A stretch of DNA of 20,425 nucleotides from Spirochaetota bacterium (GCA_009908735.1 JAAAOR010000066.1:1-20425); one strand, 5' to 3'. Positions 1-7,513 are shown, numbered from the stretch's first letter. Made by a program: numbers and translations. Notes: generated by a model not told the origin, from the letters alone.

Positions 1-1461
1 GTCCTCTTCGCCCTCGTGCATGATGCGGACGGTGACCTCACCCAGCGCGTCGATGCCTTCGGTCACCGCATTTATGGTGAACTCGAGCAGCGTGACGTGA
101 TCACCGACAATCTGCTCCACGGCGGTGAACGCCGCATGGACGGGGCCAGTGCCGATGGTTGCCGCTGTGTGCGCGGTGCCATCCGGTCCTTTCAGTCTGA
201 GCGCGGCGGTCGGCATGCCTGCTGTACCGCACGAGATCTGCAAGTCTTGGAGAGAGAAGACTTCACGCGGCTTGTATACCTCATCGGCCATCAGGGCCTC
301 GAGGTCGGCGTCGGTGATGTTCTTCTTCTTGTCGGCGAGTTGCTTAAACCTCTCCATGACGGCTTTCAGGTTCTCATCGGACAGCTCGTACCCGAGTTCC
401 TTGAGCCTGTCGCGCAGAGCGTGGCGTCCTGAGTGCTTACCGAGGACAAGCTTCGACTTTGACAGCCCGACCATTTCCGGCCGCATGATTTCGTACGTCT
501 CGTGGTGCTTGAGCATGCCGTGCTGGTGAATGCCCGCCTCGTGTGCGAATGCGTTCGCGCCAACGATGGCCTTATTCGGTTGAACGTACATTCCGGTATA
601 GTTTGAGACCATGTGGCTGACCCGAGTGATCTGAGTCGTGTCGATGCCTGTCTCGAGATTGTACGCCGGCTTCCTCGTGCGCAGCGTCATCACTACCTCT
701 TCGAGTGAGGTATTTCCTGCCCGCTCGCCAATCCCATTCATCGTCACCTCGACCTGCCGGGCGCCGTTCTGGACTCCGGCGAGCGTATTGGCCGTTGCAA
801 GTCCGAGGTCGTTGTGGCAGTGCACCGAAACGATGATGTTTTTCGCGCCGTCCGTATTCTTGATAATATCGCGTATGAGGTTGCCGAACTCGGATGGAGT
901 CGTATAGCCGACGGTATCGGGGATGTTTACAGTAGTAGCCCCGGCCTCGATCGCCACTTTGAGAACGCGGTAGAGGAAGTCCGGATCACTTCGCCCAGCG
1001 TCCTCAGGGCTGAACTCCACGTCGTCGGTCAGAGACTTCGCATAGCTGACCATTTCCTGGGCTCTCTCGATGACCTGTTCAGGATCGAGCTGCAGTTTGT
1101 GCTTCATGTGAATCGGCGAAGTCGCGATGAAGGTGTGGATCCGCGGTCGCGCCGCATCCTTGATTGCCTCCCAGGCTTTGTCGATGTCCGAGGTATTTGT
1201 CCGTGCCAGGCCGCATATTGCCGGAGGCGTGGGAAAGGTAGTGCGCGGTTCGTTCCCCACAGTTTTGGCGATTCGCCGCACCGCTTCGAGATCGTCCGGC
1301 GACGAGGCGGGAAAGCCGGCCTCGATCACATCGACCCCCAGGCGGGCGAGACCCCGTGCGACATCGAGCTTTTCCGCGGAGGTCAAGGTGGCCCCAGGCG
1401 ACTGTTCGCCGTCTCGAAGAGTCGTGTCGAACACATATACATAGTCGTTTCGCTCGCTCAT
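1..1461 (-). CDS. leuA: 2-isopropylmalate synthase (3' end cut by window edge)
   Basis: Catalyses the first committed step of leucine synthesis: acetyl-CoA plus 2-ketoisovalerate gives 2-isopropylmalate, in the cytoplasm. I translated the minus strand from the ATG at 1461-1459, which has a GGAGGG ribosome site just upstream. The N-terminus carries the TIM-barrel signature [16 protein letters not shown] (about residues 12-27), and the metal-binding HCHNDLG motif is at H214-C215-H216. Later come [14 protein letters not shown] and [17 protein letters not shown]. The last part, beginning about residue 400 with [18 protein letters not shown], is the C-terminal LeuA regulatory domain that senses leucine in this family. 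487 codons are visible, and family members are usually about 510-550 residues, so only a short tail is missing. The homologous homocitrate or citramalate synthases are less likely given the full-length LeuA-type layout. Regulation is discussed under the leader region upstream. Confidence 0.95.
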   Translation of the reverse strand, partial: MSERNDYVYVFDTTLRDGEQSPGATLTSAEKLDVARGLARLGVDVIEAGFPASSPDDLEAVRRIAKTVGNEPRTTFPTPPAICGLARTNTSDIDKAWEAIKDAARPRIHTFIATSPIHMKHKLQLDPEQVIERAQEMVSYAKSLTDDVEFSPEDAGRSDPDFLYRVLKVAIEAGATTVNIPDTVGYTTPSEFGNLIRDIIKNTDGAKNIIVSVHCHNDLGLATANTLAGVQNGARQVEVTMNGIGERAGNTSLEEVVMTLRTRKPAYNLETGIDTTQITRVSHMVSNYTGMYVQPNKAIVGANAFAHEAGIHQHGMLKHHETYEIMRPEMVGLSKSKLVLGKHSGRHALRDRLKELGYELSDENLKAVMERFKQLADKKKNITDADLEALMADEVYKPREVFSLQDLQISCGTAGMPTAALRLKGPDGTAHTAATIGTGPVHAAFTAVEQIVGDHVTLLEFTINAVTEGIDALGEVTVRIMHEGEED

Positions 1462-1567
1462 GTTGCCCTCCTTCGGCAGCATCTGTTTACACACGCGCAT
1501 GCCTCCCCATCTCTCGGGTTCTTATTGAGGCTCCGCTCAGCGCTGCGTCCGTTTATCCGACGCGTGC

Positions 1568-1663
1568 CTACCGGAGCAAAATAAGGAGGCTAAGGAGTAG
1601 AGTGCTAATGTAAAGTGAAATCTGAGGGAGCAGCGAGAAAGAGCAGGCGGGCGAACGAAACAT
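1568..1663 (-). CDS. Possible leucine leader peptide upstream of leuA
   Basis: A 31-codon ORF whose stop lies 106 bases before the leuA start codon. Ten of its residues are leucine, and its C-terminal stretch reads STLLLSLLILLR, so most leucine codons sit just before the stop. The leucine codons there are CTA CTC CTT, CTC CTT, TTG CTC. Leader peptides rich in the pathway's own amino acid are the known basis of attenuation in leu operons of enterobacteria. Against this reading, no Shine-Dalgarno precedes the ATG at 1663. A longer version from the ATG at 1726 (52 residues, same frame) is also possible, and no clear terminator hairpin follows. It could be a chance hydrophobic ORF in pyrimidine-rich DNA. 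Confidence 0.35.
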   Translation of the reverse strand: MFRSPACSFSLLPQISLYISTLLLSLLILLR

Positions 1664-1760
1664 GATGCGTGTGGGCGATGAGAAAGAACTTGCAAACCTT
1701 TTTTGTGTCGCCGTCGCTGAAACCATGTCGCTCACGTCCGTTATCGCGTGTGTTGGCTGG

Positions 1761-1799
1761 AAGGTTACACAAACTTCACGGACTCGGTCAAGTAACCTT
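1761..1799. repeat. Inverted repeat over the leuA promoter (possible operator)
   Basis: AAGGTTAC (1761-1768) and its exact complement GTAACCTT (1792-1799) are separated by 23 bases, so their centres are 31 bp apart, about three helical turns. The arms overlap the -10 box and abut the -35 box of the predicted leuA promoter. This geometry fits a dimeric repressor or looping site; the regulator is unknown. Confidence 0.4.
1762..1791 (-). promoter_or_regulatory. Predicted sigma70-type promoter of leuA
   Basis: On the minus strand TTGACC (complement of 1786-1791) and TAACCT (complement of 1762-1767) are separated by 18 bases. Transcription would begin near 1754 and give a leader of about 290 nt before leuA. 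The -10 box lies inside one arm of the perfect inverted repeat at 1761-1799. Confidence 0.4.
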
Positions 1800-1831
1800 T
1801 GGTAATTATACGAGAAATTCACATGAAACCA

Positions 1832-1841
1832 GGGACGGAGG
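1832..1841 (+). repeat. GGGACGGAGG word, intergenic copy
   Basis: One mismatch to the 11-base consensus GGGGACGGAGG (first base is A). It lies 127 bases upstream of the RAYT gene. With the following AG it matches, in inverted orientation, the copy at 2855-2866 on the other side of that gene. Confidence 0.75.
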
Positions 1842-1968
1842 AGGAGACGCCACTGAGCAGGCAGGAGACGGCGAAGCGGGGCGTTGGATTTATCGCTTAG
1901 CGTTGAATTTTGGAAGAAAGTCCGAAGAAGTTTCAATCAACGGCTGCAAATTGGGCGTACCCAAGGGT

Positions 1969-2508
1969 ATGAGAGAACCGCGAAGAATAGTCGAAGGTGC
2001 CACGTACCATGTTATCGCTCGGGCAAATCGTCGGGAGTTCATCCTCAGCTCGAGCGTAGTGAAAGCGATCTTTATTCGCATTCTCATTCGAGCGAAGACA
2101 AAGTTCGACTTCACCGTCGTAAATATTTGCATCATGGAGAATCACGTTCACCTGCTGCTTCGTCCAGGCGATGATGAATCTCTTTCTCGCATCATGCAGT
2201 GGATACTGAGTTGTTTCGCCATGCGGTTTAATCGCCATTACGGCATCCAGGGCCACGTGTGGTATGATCGCTTCAAAAGTTTTGTTATCGTCAACCTGCG
2301 GCAATTTCAGCGTACCTTCACGTACATTTCGGACAATCCGGTGCGCGCGGGCCTTGCCGCGACTGCTGGAGAATACAAATACAACGGGTTCGCGTTCATC
2401 CGTGCCGGCCCAGGCCGAGTAGTTGATCCGCCGACGGAGGTGGTGCGGCTGCTCTTTCCCGGCTTTGCGTTTCCGCAGCTTCTCGAACCACTGTCCGCAC
2501 AGCAATAA
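1969..2508 (+). mobile_element. REP-associated tyrosine transposase (RAYT, Y1/IS200-like)
   Basis: Encodes a 179-residue single-domain transposase of the Y1 (HUH) family, the class known to act on or be associated with short repetitive extragenic palindromes. It begins REPRRIVEGATYHVIARAN, the usual RAYT N-terminus. The metal-binding HUH motif is H59-V60-H61 in IMENHVHLLL. The segment GHVWYDRFKS follows at about residues 95-104. The expected catalytic tyrosine is Y119 in TYISDNPVRAGL. All core residues are present, so the enzyme looks intact. I chose the ATG at 1969 because family proteins start here, although the frame stays open for 100 codons further upstream; the AAGGG ribosome site is very close to it. 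The DNA is visibly less GC-rich than the flanking metabolic genes, which suggests acquisition. It stands alone, without terminal inverted repeats of a classical insertion sequence. Confidence 0.88.
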
Positions 2509-2628
2509 CTCCTCGACATTCTCGCGTAGCTTCGCAGCACAGAGATGCTCTTCGGCTACCCGAGATCAGCGGCGGTCTCTTCGCCGTTCTGTGGCGCCGT
2601 CGCTGTGAAGTACTGCCCTACCAGCAAC

Positions 2629-2853
2629 CTACTCCCCCAGCCGCTCGTGGAGCACGTTAGCGGCCGTCTCGAGAATTACCGCCATGACGGTAAATTTTGT
2701 CTTCTCATCCTCATCCAGGGTACCGATGAATTGCCAGAGTTGCCCAAGAGCCTCTGATTGCGTATCACGGTCTGATCTGAGAAACTGGTCTGCGACCGCG
2801 CGAAGTTCATCGGCTCCATGAATATGCTCGAGGGCTTCTTGTATCCAGTCCAT
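2629..2853 (-). CDS. Small helical hypothetical protein (possibly frameshifted)
   Basis: A 74-residue acidic protein that I do not recognise. It starts MDWIQEALEHIHGADELRAV and looks mostly alpha-helical, with amphipathic segments and few prolines or glycines, so it reads like a real protein rather than a shadow frame. No signal peptide or membrane segment is visible. Its ribosome site is unusual: the GGGGACGGAGG repeat at 2857-2867 supplies the GGAGG, only 3 bases from the ATG. It lies tail-to-tail with the RAYT gene. The stop follows a run of five G. Removing one G would extend the frame through LLVGQYFTATAPQNGEE to a new stop at 2556-2558, which hints at a recent frameshift, a slippage site or a sequence error. 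It may be cargo or an accessory gene of the RAYT locus. Confidence 0.5.
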   Translation of the reverse strand: MDWIQEALEHIHGADELRAVADQFLRSDRDTQSEALGQLWQFIGTLDEDEKTKFTVMAVILETAANVLHERLGE

Positions 2854-2856
2854 TCT

Positions 2857-2867
2857 CCTCCGTCCCC
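2857..2867 (-). repeat. GGGGACGGAGG word, exact copy serving as ribosome site
   Basis: Exact consensus on the minus strand, immediately before the ATG of the small gene at 2853. It is inverted with respect to the copy at 1832-1841, so the pair brackets the RAYT gene. Confidence 0.85.
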
Positions 2868-2943
2868 ACCGTGTTGTCTGTCTTTATTTATCACAGCCGA
2901 GAGACTTCCAGCAAATGTTTCCCTCGAGTCTCGCCCGTTGAAA

Positions 2944-2954
2944 CCTCCGTCCCC
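2944..2954 (-). repeat. GGGGACGGAGG word, exact intergenic copy
   Basis: Exact consensus on the minus strand, 87 bases from the copy at 2857 and in the same orientation. It lies between the small minus-strand gene and the chemoreceptor gene. Confidence 0.85.
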
Positions 2955-3008
2955 GTGTTTACTCCCGGCGTTTGCGGGTCGGCCCCGACCGAGATGTTGT
3001 TGCACACT

Positions 3009-3038
3009 CTGTCAAAAAAGGTCAAAACATGGTAGTCT
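3009..3038 (+). promoter_or_regulatory. Weak candidate promoter of the chemoreceptor gene
   Basis: CTGTCA (3009-3014) and TAGTCT (3033-3038) are 18 bases apart. Two direct GTCAAAA copies (3011-3017 and 3021-3027), spaced 10 bp start to start, lie within. No flagellar sigma28-type promoter is clear. The boxes are poor matches, so this is tentative. Confidence 0.25.
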
Positions 3039-3082
3039 CTTTCTGATTTGAACAGGAACCTCCCGCCTTTTGGAGGGGCGTA

Positions 3083-5101
3083 ATGAAGCTCTCTGGAAAA
3101 CTAACTGTTATCGTGATGCTCATCGTTGTTGTATTTGCCGCAGTCGCCGTATTCGCGGGGAACGCGTGGGTGACGTCGCGCGGACTTAACTCGCTTCAAC
3201 ACGATGCACTTCGAGCCGCACGAGACGTATATCGAGTAACAGATCAGAATAAGACACTAATACTTGCCGAATCCGATCTGGAGCGCCTCTTACGTCAGTG
3301 GGACGAAACTCTTGAAACGTTCGAAGAGTCTCTCGGAAAACTCGCGGCCAATCGGCAGCTCGAGCACATGCATAGTGATGTAAACGACCTTTTGGATCGA
3401 ACGCTCGTGGTCTGGCAGACATCCCGGCAGCGTATGGAAGATGCCCGTCGATCACTTGACGAAATTTTGAGAAACGACGACATCCCCGATTTCTTCAAGT
3501 TCGGTATCGACCCCATGCTCGAATCTGATTCCTTCCGGCGATTCGCTGACGAGGCGACGCTCGCGTCTCTGGTAGCGGCGCGGCAGGAACTGCAAAGTGT
3601 GGACGTCGTAACGCGTGAGGCGATCGTGGCTGATCTCGAATCCATCAATGATGCAGTGCAACAGCGTATCGCAGTGCTACAATCTCGTGCGCTGAGAGCC
3701 TCGGCCATCGCTGTCGTTGCGGGCTTAATACTCTCAGGGTTTGTGTTGATAAAGTTTTCGAAACAATTGACCTCCCGCGTTCACTCGCTGGAGAGCACGA
3801 TGGGGCGCATGGCGGAGCTGGATATGACGCCGCAACTCCATGACACGCGTCGCGATGAAATCGGCTCACTGTGCAGGTACACCAACGCTGTGCTCGAGGG
3901 GATCAGGCAGTTCATGCGTACGGTCAGAGCCGCCTCCGGCCAGATGACGGAGCTCCAGGAGACACTCACTCAGGGTTCCCAGCAGTCTGCCGGAGCCATA
4001 GATCAGATTGACAGAACCATCAAATCCATACAGGAGCAGTTCGCAACTCTTGACGAGAGCATCGGGACAAGTGCGAACGCGATCGCCGAGATTACAAAGC
4101 GAGTCGAGGGGCTGAACTCAAGCATCGAAAGTCAATCGAGTGCGATCGAGGAATCGTCGGCTTCCATCGAAGAATTCGGCACATCCATCGAGAATGTCGC
4201 AAAGCTCAGTCAGGACCGGCGGGCACGTGCGGAGGAGCTGGCGAGCGTTACGGCGCAGGCGGGTGAGCGGGTTGCATCCACGAATACGATCATCGGTGGT
4301 ATCAGTGAAAAGATCGATGATATGCTGGAGATTATACAGATTATCAACACGATCTCCGAACAGACCGATCTTCTCTCGATGAACGCGGCGATCGAGAGTG
4401 CGCATGCCGGGGAAGCCGGCAAAGGCTTCGCGGTGGTAGCGGAAGAGATACGTAAGCTTGCGGAGTCTACGTCTGAGAACGCCTCCCAAATCGACGAAGC
4501 CCTCCGGTGGATAACGGGAAGAATCCGCGAAGCGCTTGAAGCGAGCCAGCAAAGTCAGAAGACCGTTGAAGAAATCAACACCGATATCGGGTCCTTTGCC
4601 AACGCGATGGCCGAGATCTCACAGAGCATGGATGAACTGCGTCTCGGCAGCCGGGAGATTATGGAGGCTTCGAGTGAAATACGGACTGTTACCGGGCAGG
4701 TAAAGGATGGCTCGGCGGGCATTAGCGAAGAAAGCGAGCATATTCGCGGGGCAATGAACCAGGTAACGGATGTCTCGCAGTCCGTGCGGTCAAGTCTCGA
4801 TGAAATAGGCAACGGCAGCTCGTGGATCCTGCAGTCGATGACTGAAATCAGTTCCGTGTCGGAACGGGCCCGGGAACAAATGCACGAGCTTGATACGCTC
4901 GTCGACTCTTTCAAGACCGAGTCGGAAGAGTTCCCCGGCACGCAGTCGACCGAGGCCGACTCAGGGACCGTGGCCGCGGGGACGGAGGATGCGAAAGTCG
5001 ACAGCGAGGAACCGGAAGAACTGCAGGCCGCTGAAAGCTCCGAGATCGGCGTCACCAAGGCAAGTCCTCAGGATGTCGCCAACGCTCAACAGTCGAGTTA
5101 G
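3083..5101 (+). CDS. Methyl-accepting chemotaxis protein
   Basis: A 672-residue transmembrane chemoreceptor that should signal to CheA/CheW at the inner membrane. A GGAGGGG ribosome site precedes the ATG. TM1 is about residues 7-27 (a run of V, I, A, F). The presumed periplasmic sensor is about 28-204 and looks all-helical, like a four-helix-bundle domain. TM2 is about 205-225, followed by a HAMP domain (about 222-276) and the long coiled-coil signalling domain. The conserved hairpin tip begins EQTDLLSMNAAIESAHAGEA at E426 and runs into GKGFAVVAEEIRKLAEST. The C-terminus (about residue 615 on) is an acidic, low-complexity tail without the NWETF-type tether seen in some enteric receptors. That tail carries one GGGGACGGAGG copy, read as GTE. 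No other che gene is adjacent, so it is probably an orphan receptor. The ligand cannot be inferred. Confidence 0.95.
   Translation: MKLSGKLTVIVMLIVVVFAAVAVFAGNAWVTSRGLNSLQHDALRAARDVYRVTDQNKTLILAESDLERLLRQWDETLETFEESLGKLAANRQLEHMHSDVNDLLDRTLVVWQTSRQRMEDARRSLDEILRNDDIPDFFKFGIDPMLESDSFRRFADEATLASLVAARQELQSVDVVTREAIVADLESINDAVQQRIAVLQSRALRASAIAVVAGLILSGFVLIKFSKQLTSRVHSLESTMGRMAELDMTPQLHDTRRDEIGSLCRYTNAVLEGIRQFMRTVRAASGQMTELQETLTQGSQQSAGAIDQIDRTIKSIQEQFATLDESIGTSANAIAEITKRVEGLNSSIESQSSAIEESSASIEEFGTSIENVAKLSQDRRARAEELASVTAQAGERVASTNTIIGGISEKIDDMLEIIQIINTISEQTDLLSMNAAIESAHAGEAGKGFAVVAEEIRKLAESTSENASQIDEALRWITGRIREALEASQQSQKTVEEINTDIGSFANAMAEISQSMDELRLGSREIMEASSEIRTVTGQVKDGSAGISEESEHIRGAMNQVTDVSQSVRSSLDEIGNGSSWILQSMTEISSVSERAREQMHELDTLVDSFKTESEEFPGTQSTEADSGTVAAGTEDAKVDSEEPEELQAAESSEIGVTKASPQDVANAQQSS
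4978..4988 (+). repeat. GGGGACGGAGG word, exact copy in the chemoreceptor tail
   Basis: Exact consensus on the sense strand of the MCP gene, in the variable acidic C-terminal tail. It is read in the frame giving Gly-Thr-Glu. Confidence 0.85.
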
Positions 5102-5153
5102 GCTGACCACCGCTGAGACTGCCCAGAGCCCCCAACCGAGTGATCCCGGAGTA

Positions 5154-6173
5154 TTATCGCACAACGACGTAGGCGTCGCGGTGGAGAGACTCAGCGATGT
5201 GTTCGAGAAGGGCAAGATCACGCGCGGCCTGCTCCAGTGAGTAGGGCGGCGTGGTGCCCGAGGTCGCCGAGGTTGCCAGCACCCGCCACATTTGCTCATG
5301 GGCGGATGCAGGATCTGCTGGAATAGTTTCGCTGGTGCCACGCTTTGACTCCAGGAAGGCACCTGTCTCGTCTATGTGAATCAGTCCCTCCGTCCCGCGG
5401 ATGGTAAAGTAATTCCTCCGTCCCCCGAGAAACGCGGAGTGGCTGAAAAATCCGGTCAGACCGCTCTCGTATCGAAACACCGTCGATACGTGGTCAAACT
5501 CTCCGAACTCAGGTCGAAAGCTGTTACCCCAGGCCCTGAGGTGAGCAGGAGAGCCGAATAGCTTCGCGTGTACGGCAAGGTCGTGCACCCCGCCGTCGAA
5601 GAAATTGCCGATCGGAAACGTCGTGTCGATACGCCAGGCGGTTGAGCCGTAACCTCCACTCTGGTCCTCTTTAGGGTCGAGGAAAACATGTCGGATCTTT
5701 TCGTAGGTCGCAGGCGTGCCGATCCGTCCCGAGCGAATGAGCTCACCGACCCGGTCCCACAGCTGTGCGTACGGTGCCTGCTCGAGCACGTAGACCGGTG
5801 TACCTGCGCGCGTGGAAGCGTCAAGCACCGTGTTCCCCTCCGCCACGCTTACCGCGAACGGTTTCTCGACGAAAACGGGTTTCCCTGCCTCGAGCGCCCG
5901 CACTGTCATAGGCGCATTCTGGGGAATAGGCGTGAGAAGAACGACGGCGTCGATCTCCGGTGCTTCGAGAAACATCTCGTAATCGTGATACAACGATGCC
6001 GAAGGTACCTGTTCGTGCGCTTTCGACAACGTCGCATCGCTCCGGGCCAGGAATGCCGTTACTTCGAATGAAGACGGGAGAGACAGGAGCACGTCGCGGT
6101 GTGCATTGTCCCAGATAAGACCAGGGCCGACGACGCCAAGTTTGATTGGGGCTCTGCGCTTCGAGTCGGACAT
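5154..6173 (-). CDS. Gfo/Idh/MocA family oxidoreductase
   Basis: A 339-residue NAD(P)-dependent dehydrogenase-like protein, presumed cytoplasmic. The Rossmann-fold start is KLGVVGPGLIW (residues 11-21), with the loop less canonical than GxGxxG. The family signature EKP is at residues 103-105 in GKPVFVEKPFAVSV, and the lysine is the usual catalytic residue. A C-terminal GFO_IDH_MocA domain follows, including GGVHDLAVHAKLFG, which carries the usual histidine/aspartate region. AAAGGAGG precedes the ATG at 6173. Members oxidise or epimerise sugars, inositols and amino-sugars, and the substrate cannot be told from sequence. It converges with the MCP gene with about 50 bases between the stops. Two copies of the GGGGACGGAGG word lie in the gene 28 bases apart, both sense. 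Confidence 0.9.
   Translation of the reverse strand: MSDSKRRAPIKLGVVGPGLIWDNAHRDVLLSLPSSFEVTAFLARSDATLSKAHEQVPSASLYHDYEMFLEAPEIDAVVLLTPIPQNAPMTVRALEAGKPVFVEKPFAVSVAEGNTVLDASTRAGTPVYVLEQAPYAQLWDRVGELIRSGRIGTPATYEKIRHVFLDPKEDQSGGYGSTAWRIDTTFPIGNFFDGGVHDLAVHAKLFGSPAHLRAWGNSFRPEFGEFDHVSTVFRYESGLTGFFSHSAFLGGRRNYFTIRGTEGLIHIDETGAFLESKRGTSETIPADPASAHEQMWRVLATSATSGTTPPYSLEQAARDLALLEHIAESLHRDAYVVVR
5387..5396 (-). repeat. GGGACGGAGG word in the oxidoreductase gene
   Basis: One mismatch to the 11-base consensus, on the sense strand. It is read as Arg-Gly-Thr-Glu-Gly. Confidence 0.7.
5415..5425 (-). repeat. GGGGACGGAGG word, exact copy in the oxidoreductase gene
   Basis: Exact consensus on the sense strand. 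It is read in a different frame from the neighbouring copy, giving Gly-Gly-Arg-Arg-Asn. Confidence 0.85.
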
Positions 6174-6230
6174 ATTACCCTCCTTTACTCTACGGACACA
6201 CGTGCCACCTTATCTGCTGCCACAGGCCGG

Positions 6231-6259
6231 ATAGCAGGGGCGTGTCTTACCACTTCCAA
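6231..6259 (-). promoter_or_regulatory. Candidate promoter of the oxidoreductase gene
   Basis: On the minus strand TTGGAA (complement of 6254-6259) and TGCTAT (complement of 6231-6236) are spaced by 17 bases, about 58 bases upstream of the start codon. Reasonable but unproven. Confidence 0.35.
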
Positions 6260-6314
6260 ACACCTCCACTGTGCAGGATCGGCCGACTTGTGTCCACGAT
6301 CGAACTTTATCACA

Positions 6315-6324
6315 GGGACGGAGG
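6315..6324 (+). repeat. GGGACGGAGG word, intergenic copy
   Basis: One mismatch to the 11-base consensus (A for the first G), in the intergenic stretch between the oxidoreductase and GAPDH genes. Confidence 0.75.
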
Positions 6325-6349
6325 CTGGAACGCAAGGCAACGCAAATCC

Positions 6350-6359
6350 GGGGACGGAG
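6350..6359 (+). repeat. GGGGACGGAG word, intergenic copy
   Basis: Ten consensus bases followed by C instead of G. It is a direct repeat of the copy 35 bases earlier. Confidence 0.7.
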
Positions 6360-6368
6360 CTCGGAACG

Positions 6369-6388
6369 GTGCGCCCCGCGAGGCGCAC
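6369..6388. repeat. Perfect hairpin downstream of GAPDH
   Basis: GTGCGCC (6369-6375) and GGCGCAC (6382-6388) form a 7-bp GC-rich stem with a 6-base loop. On the minus strand it follows the T6 tract at 6390-6395 rather than preceding it, so it is not a standard terminator by itself. It may protect transcript ends or pause polymerase. Confidence 0.5.
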
Positions 6389-6389
6389 G

Positions 6390-6408
6390 AAAAAAGCGAC
6401 CGAACGCT
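6390..6408 (-). terminator. Weak possible terminator of GAPDH
   Basis: On the minus strand AGCG-TTCGGT-CGCT, a short 4-bp stem, runs straight into six T residues, about 40-55 bases past the GAPDH stop. The stem is shorter than usual for an intrinsic terminator. Confidence 0.3.
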
Positions 6409-6446
6409 ACACGTCCGGCCGCCCTCGATATCCAAATATACGCGCG

Positions 6447-7442
6447 TTAGCGCGAAAGGATGCTCTTCGCCTCGCGGACCATCTGGTTCGAGTAGCCCCA
6501 CTCGTTGTCGTACCAGGCGGTAACTTTTAGGAGGTCACCGTCGACGACCATGGTGCCGTTTAGATCGACAATTGACGCATGGGGGTCGGCCACGATGTCA
6601 CCGGAGACGATCTCGTCTTCCATGGCGTCCATGATGCCCTTGTACTTTCCGGCCGCCTCTTCGCGAAAGATGTTGTTCACCTCCTCCACGGATGTCGGGC
6701 GCTCGGTGACGAAGGTAATGTCGGAGATGGAACCCACGGGCACCGGAACGCGCAGTGCCATGCCGTCGAACTTACCCTGCAGTTCCGGAAGAACGAGGGC
6801 TGTTGCTACCGCAGCGCCGGTCGTTGAGGGAACGATGTTAGCGGCGGCTGCGCGACCGCGGCGCACCTTTTTCTGCGGCGAGTCGACAATGGACTGCGTG
6901 GACGTGTAAGCATGTACCGTGGTCAGCATAGCCTTTTTGATGCCAATGCGGCGGCCGATAATTTCCACCGGCGGGGTGATGCTGTTCGTAGTGCAGCTGG
7001 CGCAGGAGATGATGACATGTTCGTCCTCAGGCGCGCCGTTGACGCTGTGAACGACGGTGCGAACCGTCTTGCTCTTGGTCGGAGCAGAGATGATGACGTG
7101 CTTTGCCCCCGCTTCGATGTGCTTCTTCGCGCCCTCTTCTTCTGTGAACAAACCGGTACTCTCGATGACGAGATCCACGTTCATGTCCTTCCAGGGAAGT
7201 TGTGCGGGATCTTTCTCCTTGAGGACCTTGACTTTCCGCCCGTCCACCACGAGCGCATCGCCATCGGCCTTTACATCTTTCTGATAGCGACCGTAGACGG
7301 TGTCATACTTGAGAAGATAGGCGAGGGTGTCGGGGGGAACGAGATCGTTTACTGCTACAAGCTCGAGCTCGGGCGTCTCTTCGATGATCTTGAATGTAGC
7401 TCTACCAATCCTGCCGAGTCCATTAATGGCAACACGAGCCAT
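6447..7442 (-). CDS. gapA: Glyceraldehyde-3-phosphate dehydrogenase
   Basis: A 331-residue cytoplasmic glycolytic enzyme converting glyceraldehyde 3-phosphate, NAD+ and phosphate to 1,3-bisphosphoglycerate. The NAD-binding start is VAINGLGRIGR, with D33 in VNDL typical of NAD preference. The catalytic cysteine is C150 in SCASCTTN and its histidine partner is H177 in TTVHAYTSTQ. The C-terminal WYDNEWGYSNQM is also standard. I chose the ATG at 7442 because a GGAGG sits 7 bases upstream and the family starts here; an upstream in-frame ATG at 7484 would add 14 basic residues. Small departures from the commonest sequence are C147 in place of the usual Asn (SNASC) and NSITP in place of NCLAP. It lies downstream of serC but has its own good promoter. 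Confidence 0.97.
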   Translation of the reverse strand: MARVAINGLGRIGRATFKIIEETPELELVAVNDLVPPDTLAYLLKYDTVYGRYQKDVKADGDALVVDGRKVKVLKEKDPAQLPWKDMNVDLVIESTGLFTEEEGAKKHIEAGAKHVIISAPTKSKTVRTVVHSVNGAPEDEHVIISCASCTTNSITPPVEIIGRRIGIKKAMLTTVHAYTSTQSIVDSPQKKVRRGRAAAANIVPSTTGAAVATALVLPELQGKFDGMALRVPVPVGSISDITFVTERPTSVEEVNNIFREEAAGKYKGIMDAMEDEIVSGDIVADPHASIVDLNGTMVVDGDLLKVTAWYDNEWGYSNQMVREAKSILSR

Positions 7443-7483
7443 ATGGGAGCCTCCTTTTCGATTTGGATTCCGTTTGCTTTTCA

Positions 7484-7513
7484 ATCATACAGGTAAATGC
7501 CGCACCGGTTCAA
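7484..7513 (-). promoter_or_regulatory. Predicted sigma70 promoter of GAPDH
   Basis: On the minus strand TTGAAC (complement of 7508-7513) and TATGAT (complement of 7484-7489) are separated by 18 bases. Transcription would start near 7478, leaving a 5' leader of roughly 35 nt with the GGAGG ribosome site. This is among the best promoter matches in the window. Confidence 0.6.

Larger units (their letters stand above)
1462..1968. promoter_or_regulatory. Leader/promoter region between leuA and the RAYT gene
   Basis: About 500 bases with no confident long gene. On the minus strand it holds a likely leuA promoter (1762-1791), a leucine-rich short ORF (1568-1663) and GC-rich segments that can fold in more than one way (1462-1567). 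GCGTC/GACGC and GCACGCG/CGCGTGT share bases and exclude each other; GCCTC/GAGGC can nest inside the second. No U-tract follows any of these, so a classical intrinsic terminator is not visible. On the plus strand it holds one copy of the GGGACGGAGG word at 1832-1841, upstream of the transposase gene. Confidence 0.5.

Noticed and set aside
1669..1968. 100-codon open frame in phase with and upstream of the transposase
   Set aside because: RAYT proteins begin at the REPRRIVEGATYHV segment. The upstream residues do not look like protein and overlap the leuA promoter region.
2431..2440. GACGGAGG near the transposase C-terminus
   Set aside because: Only eight bases of the repeat word match, too few to count as a copy.
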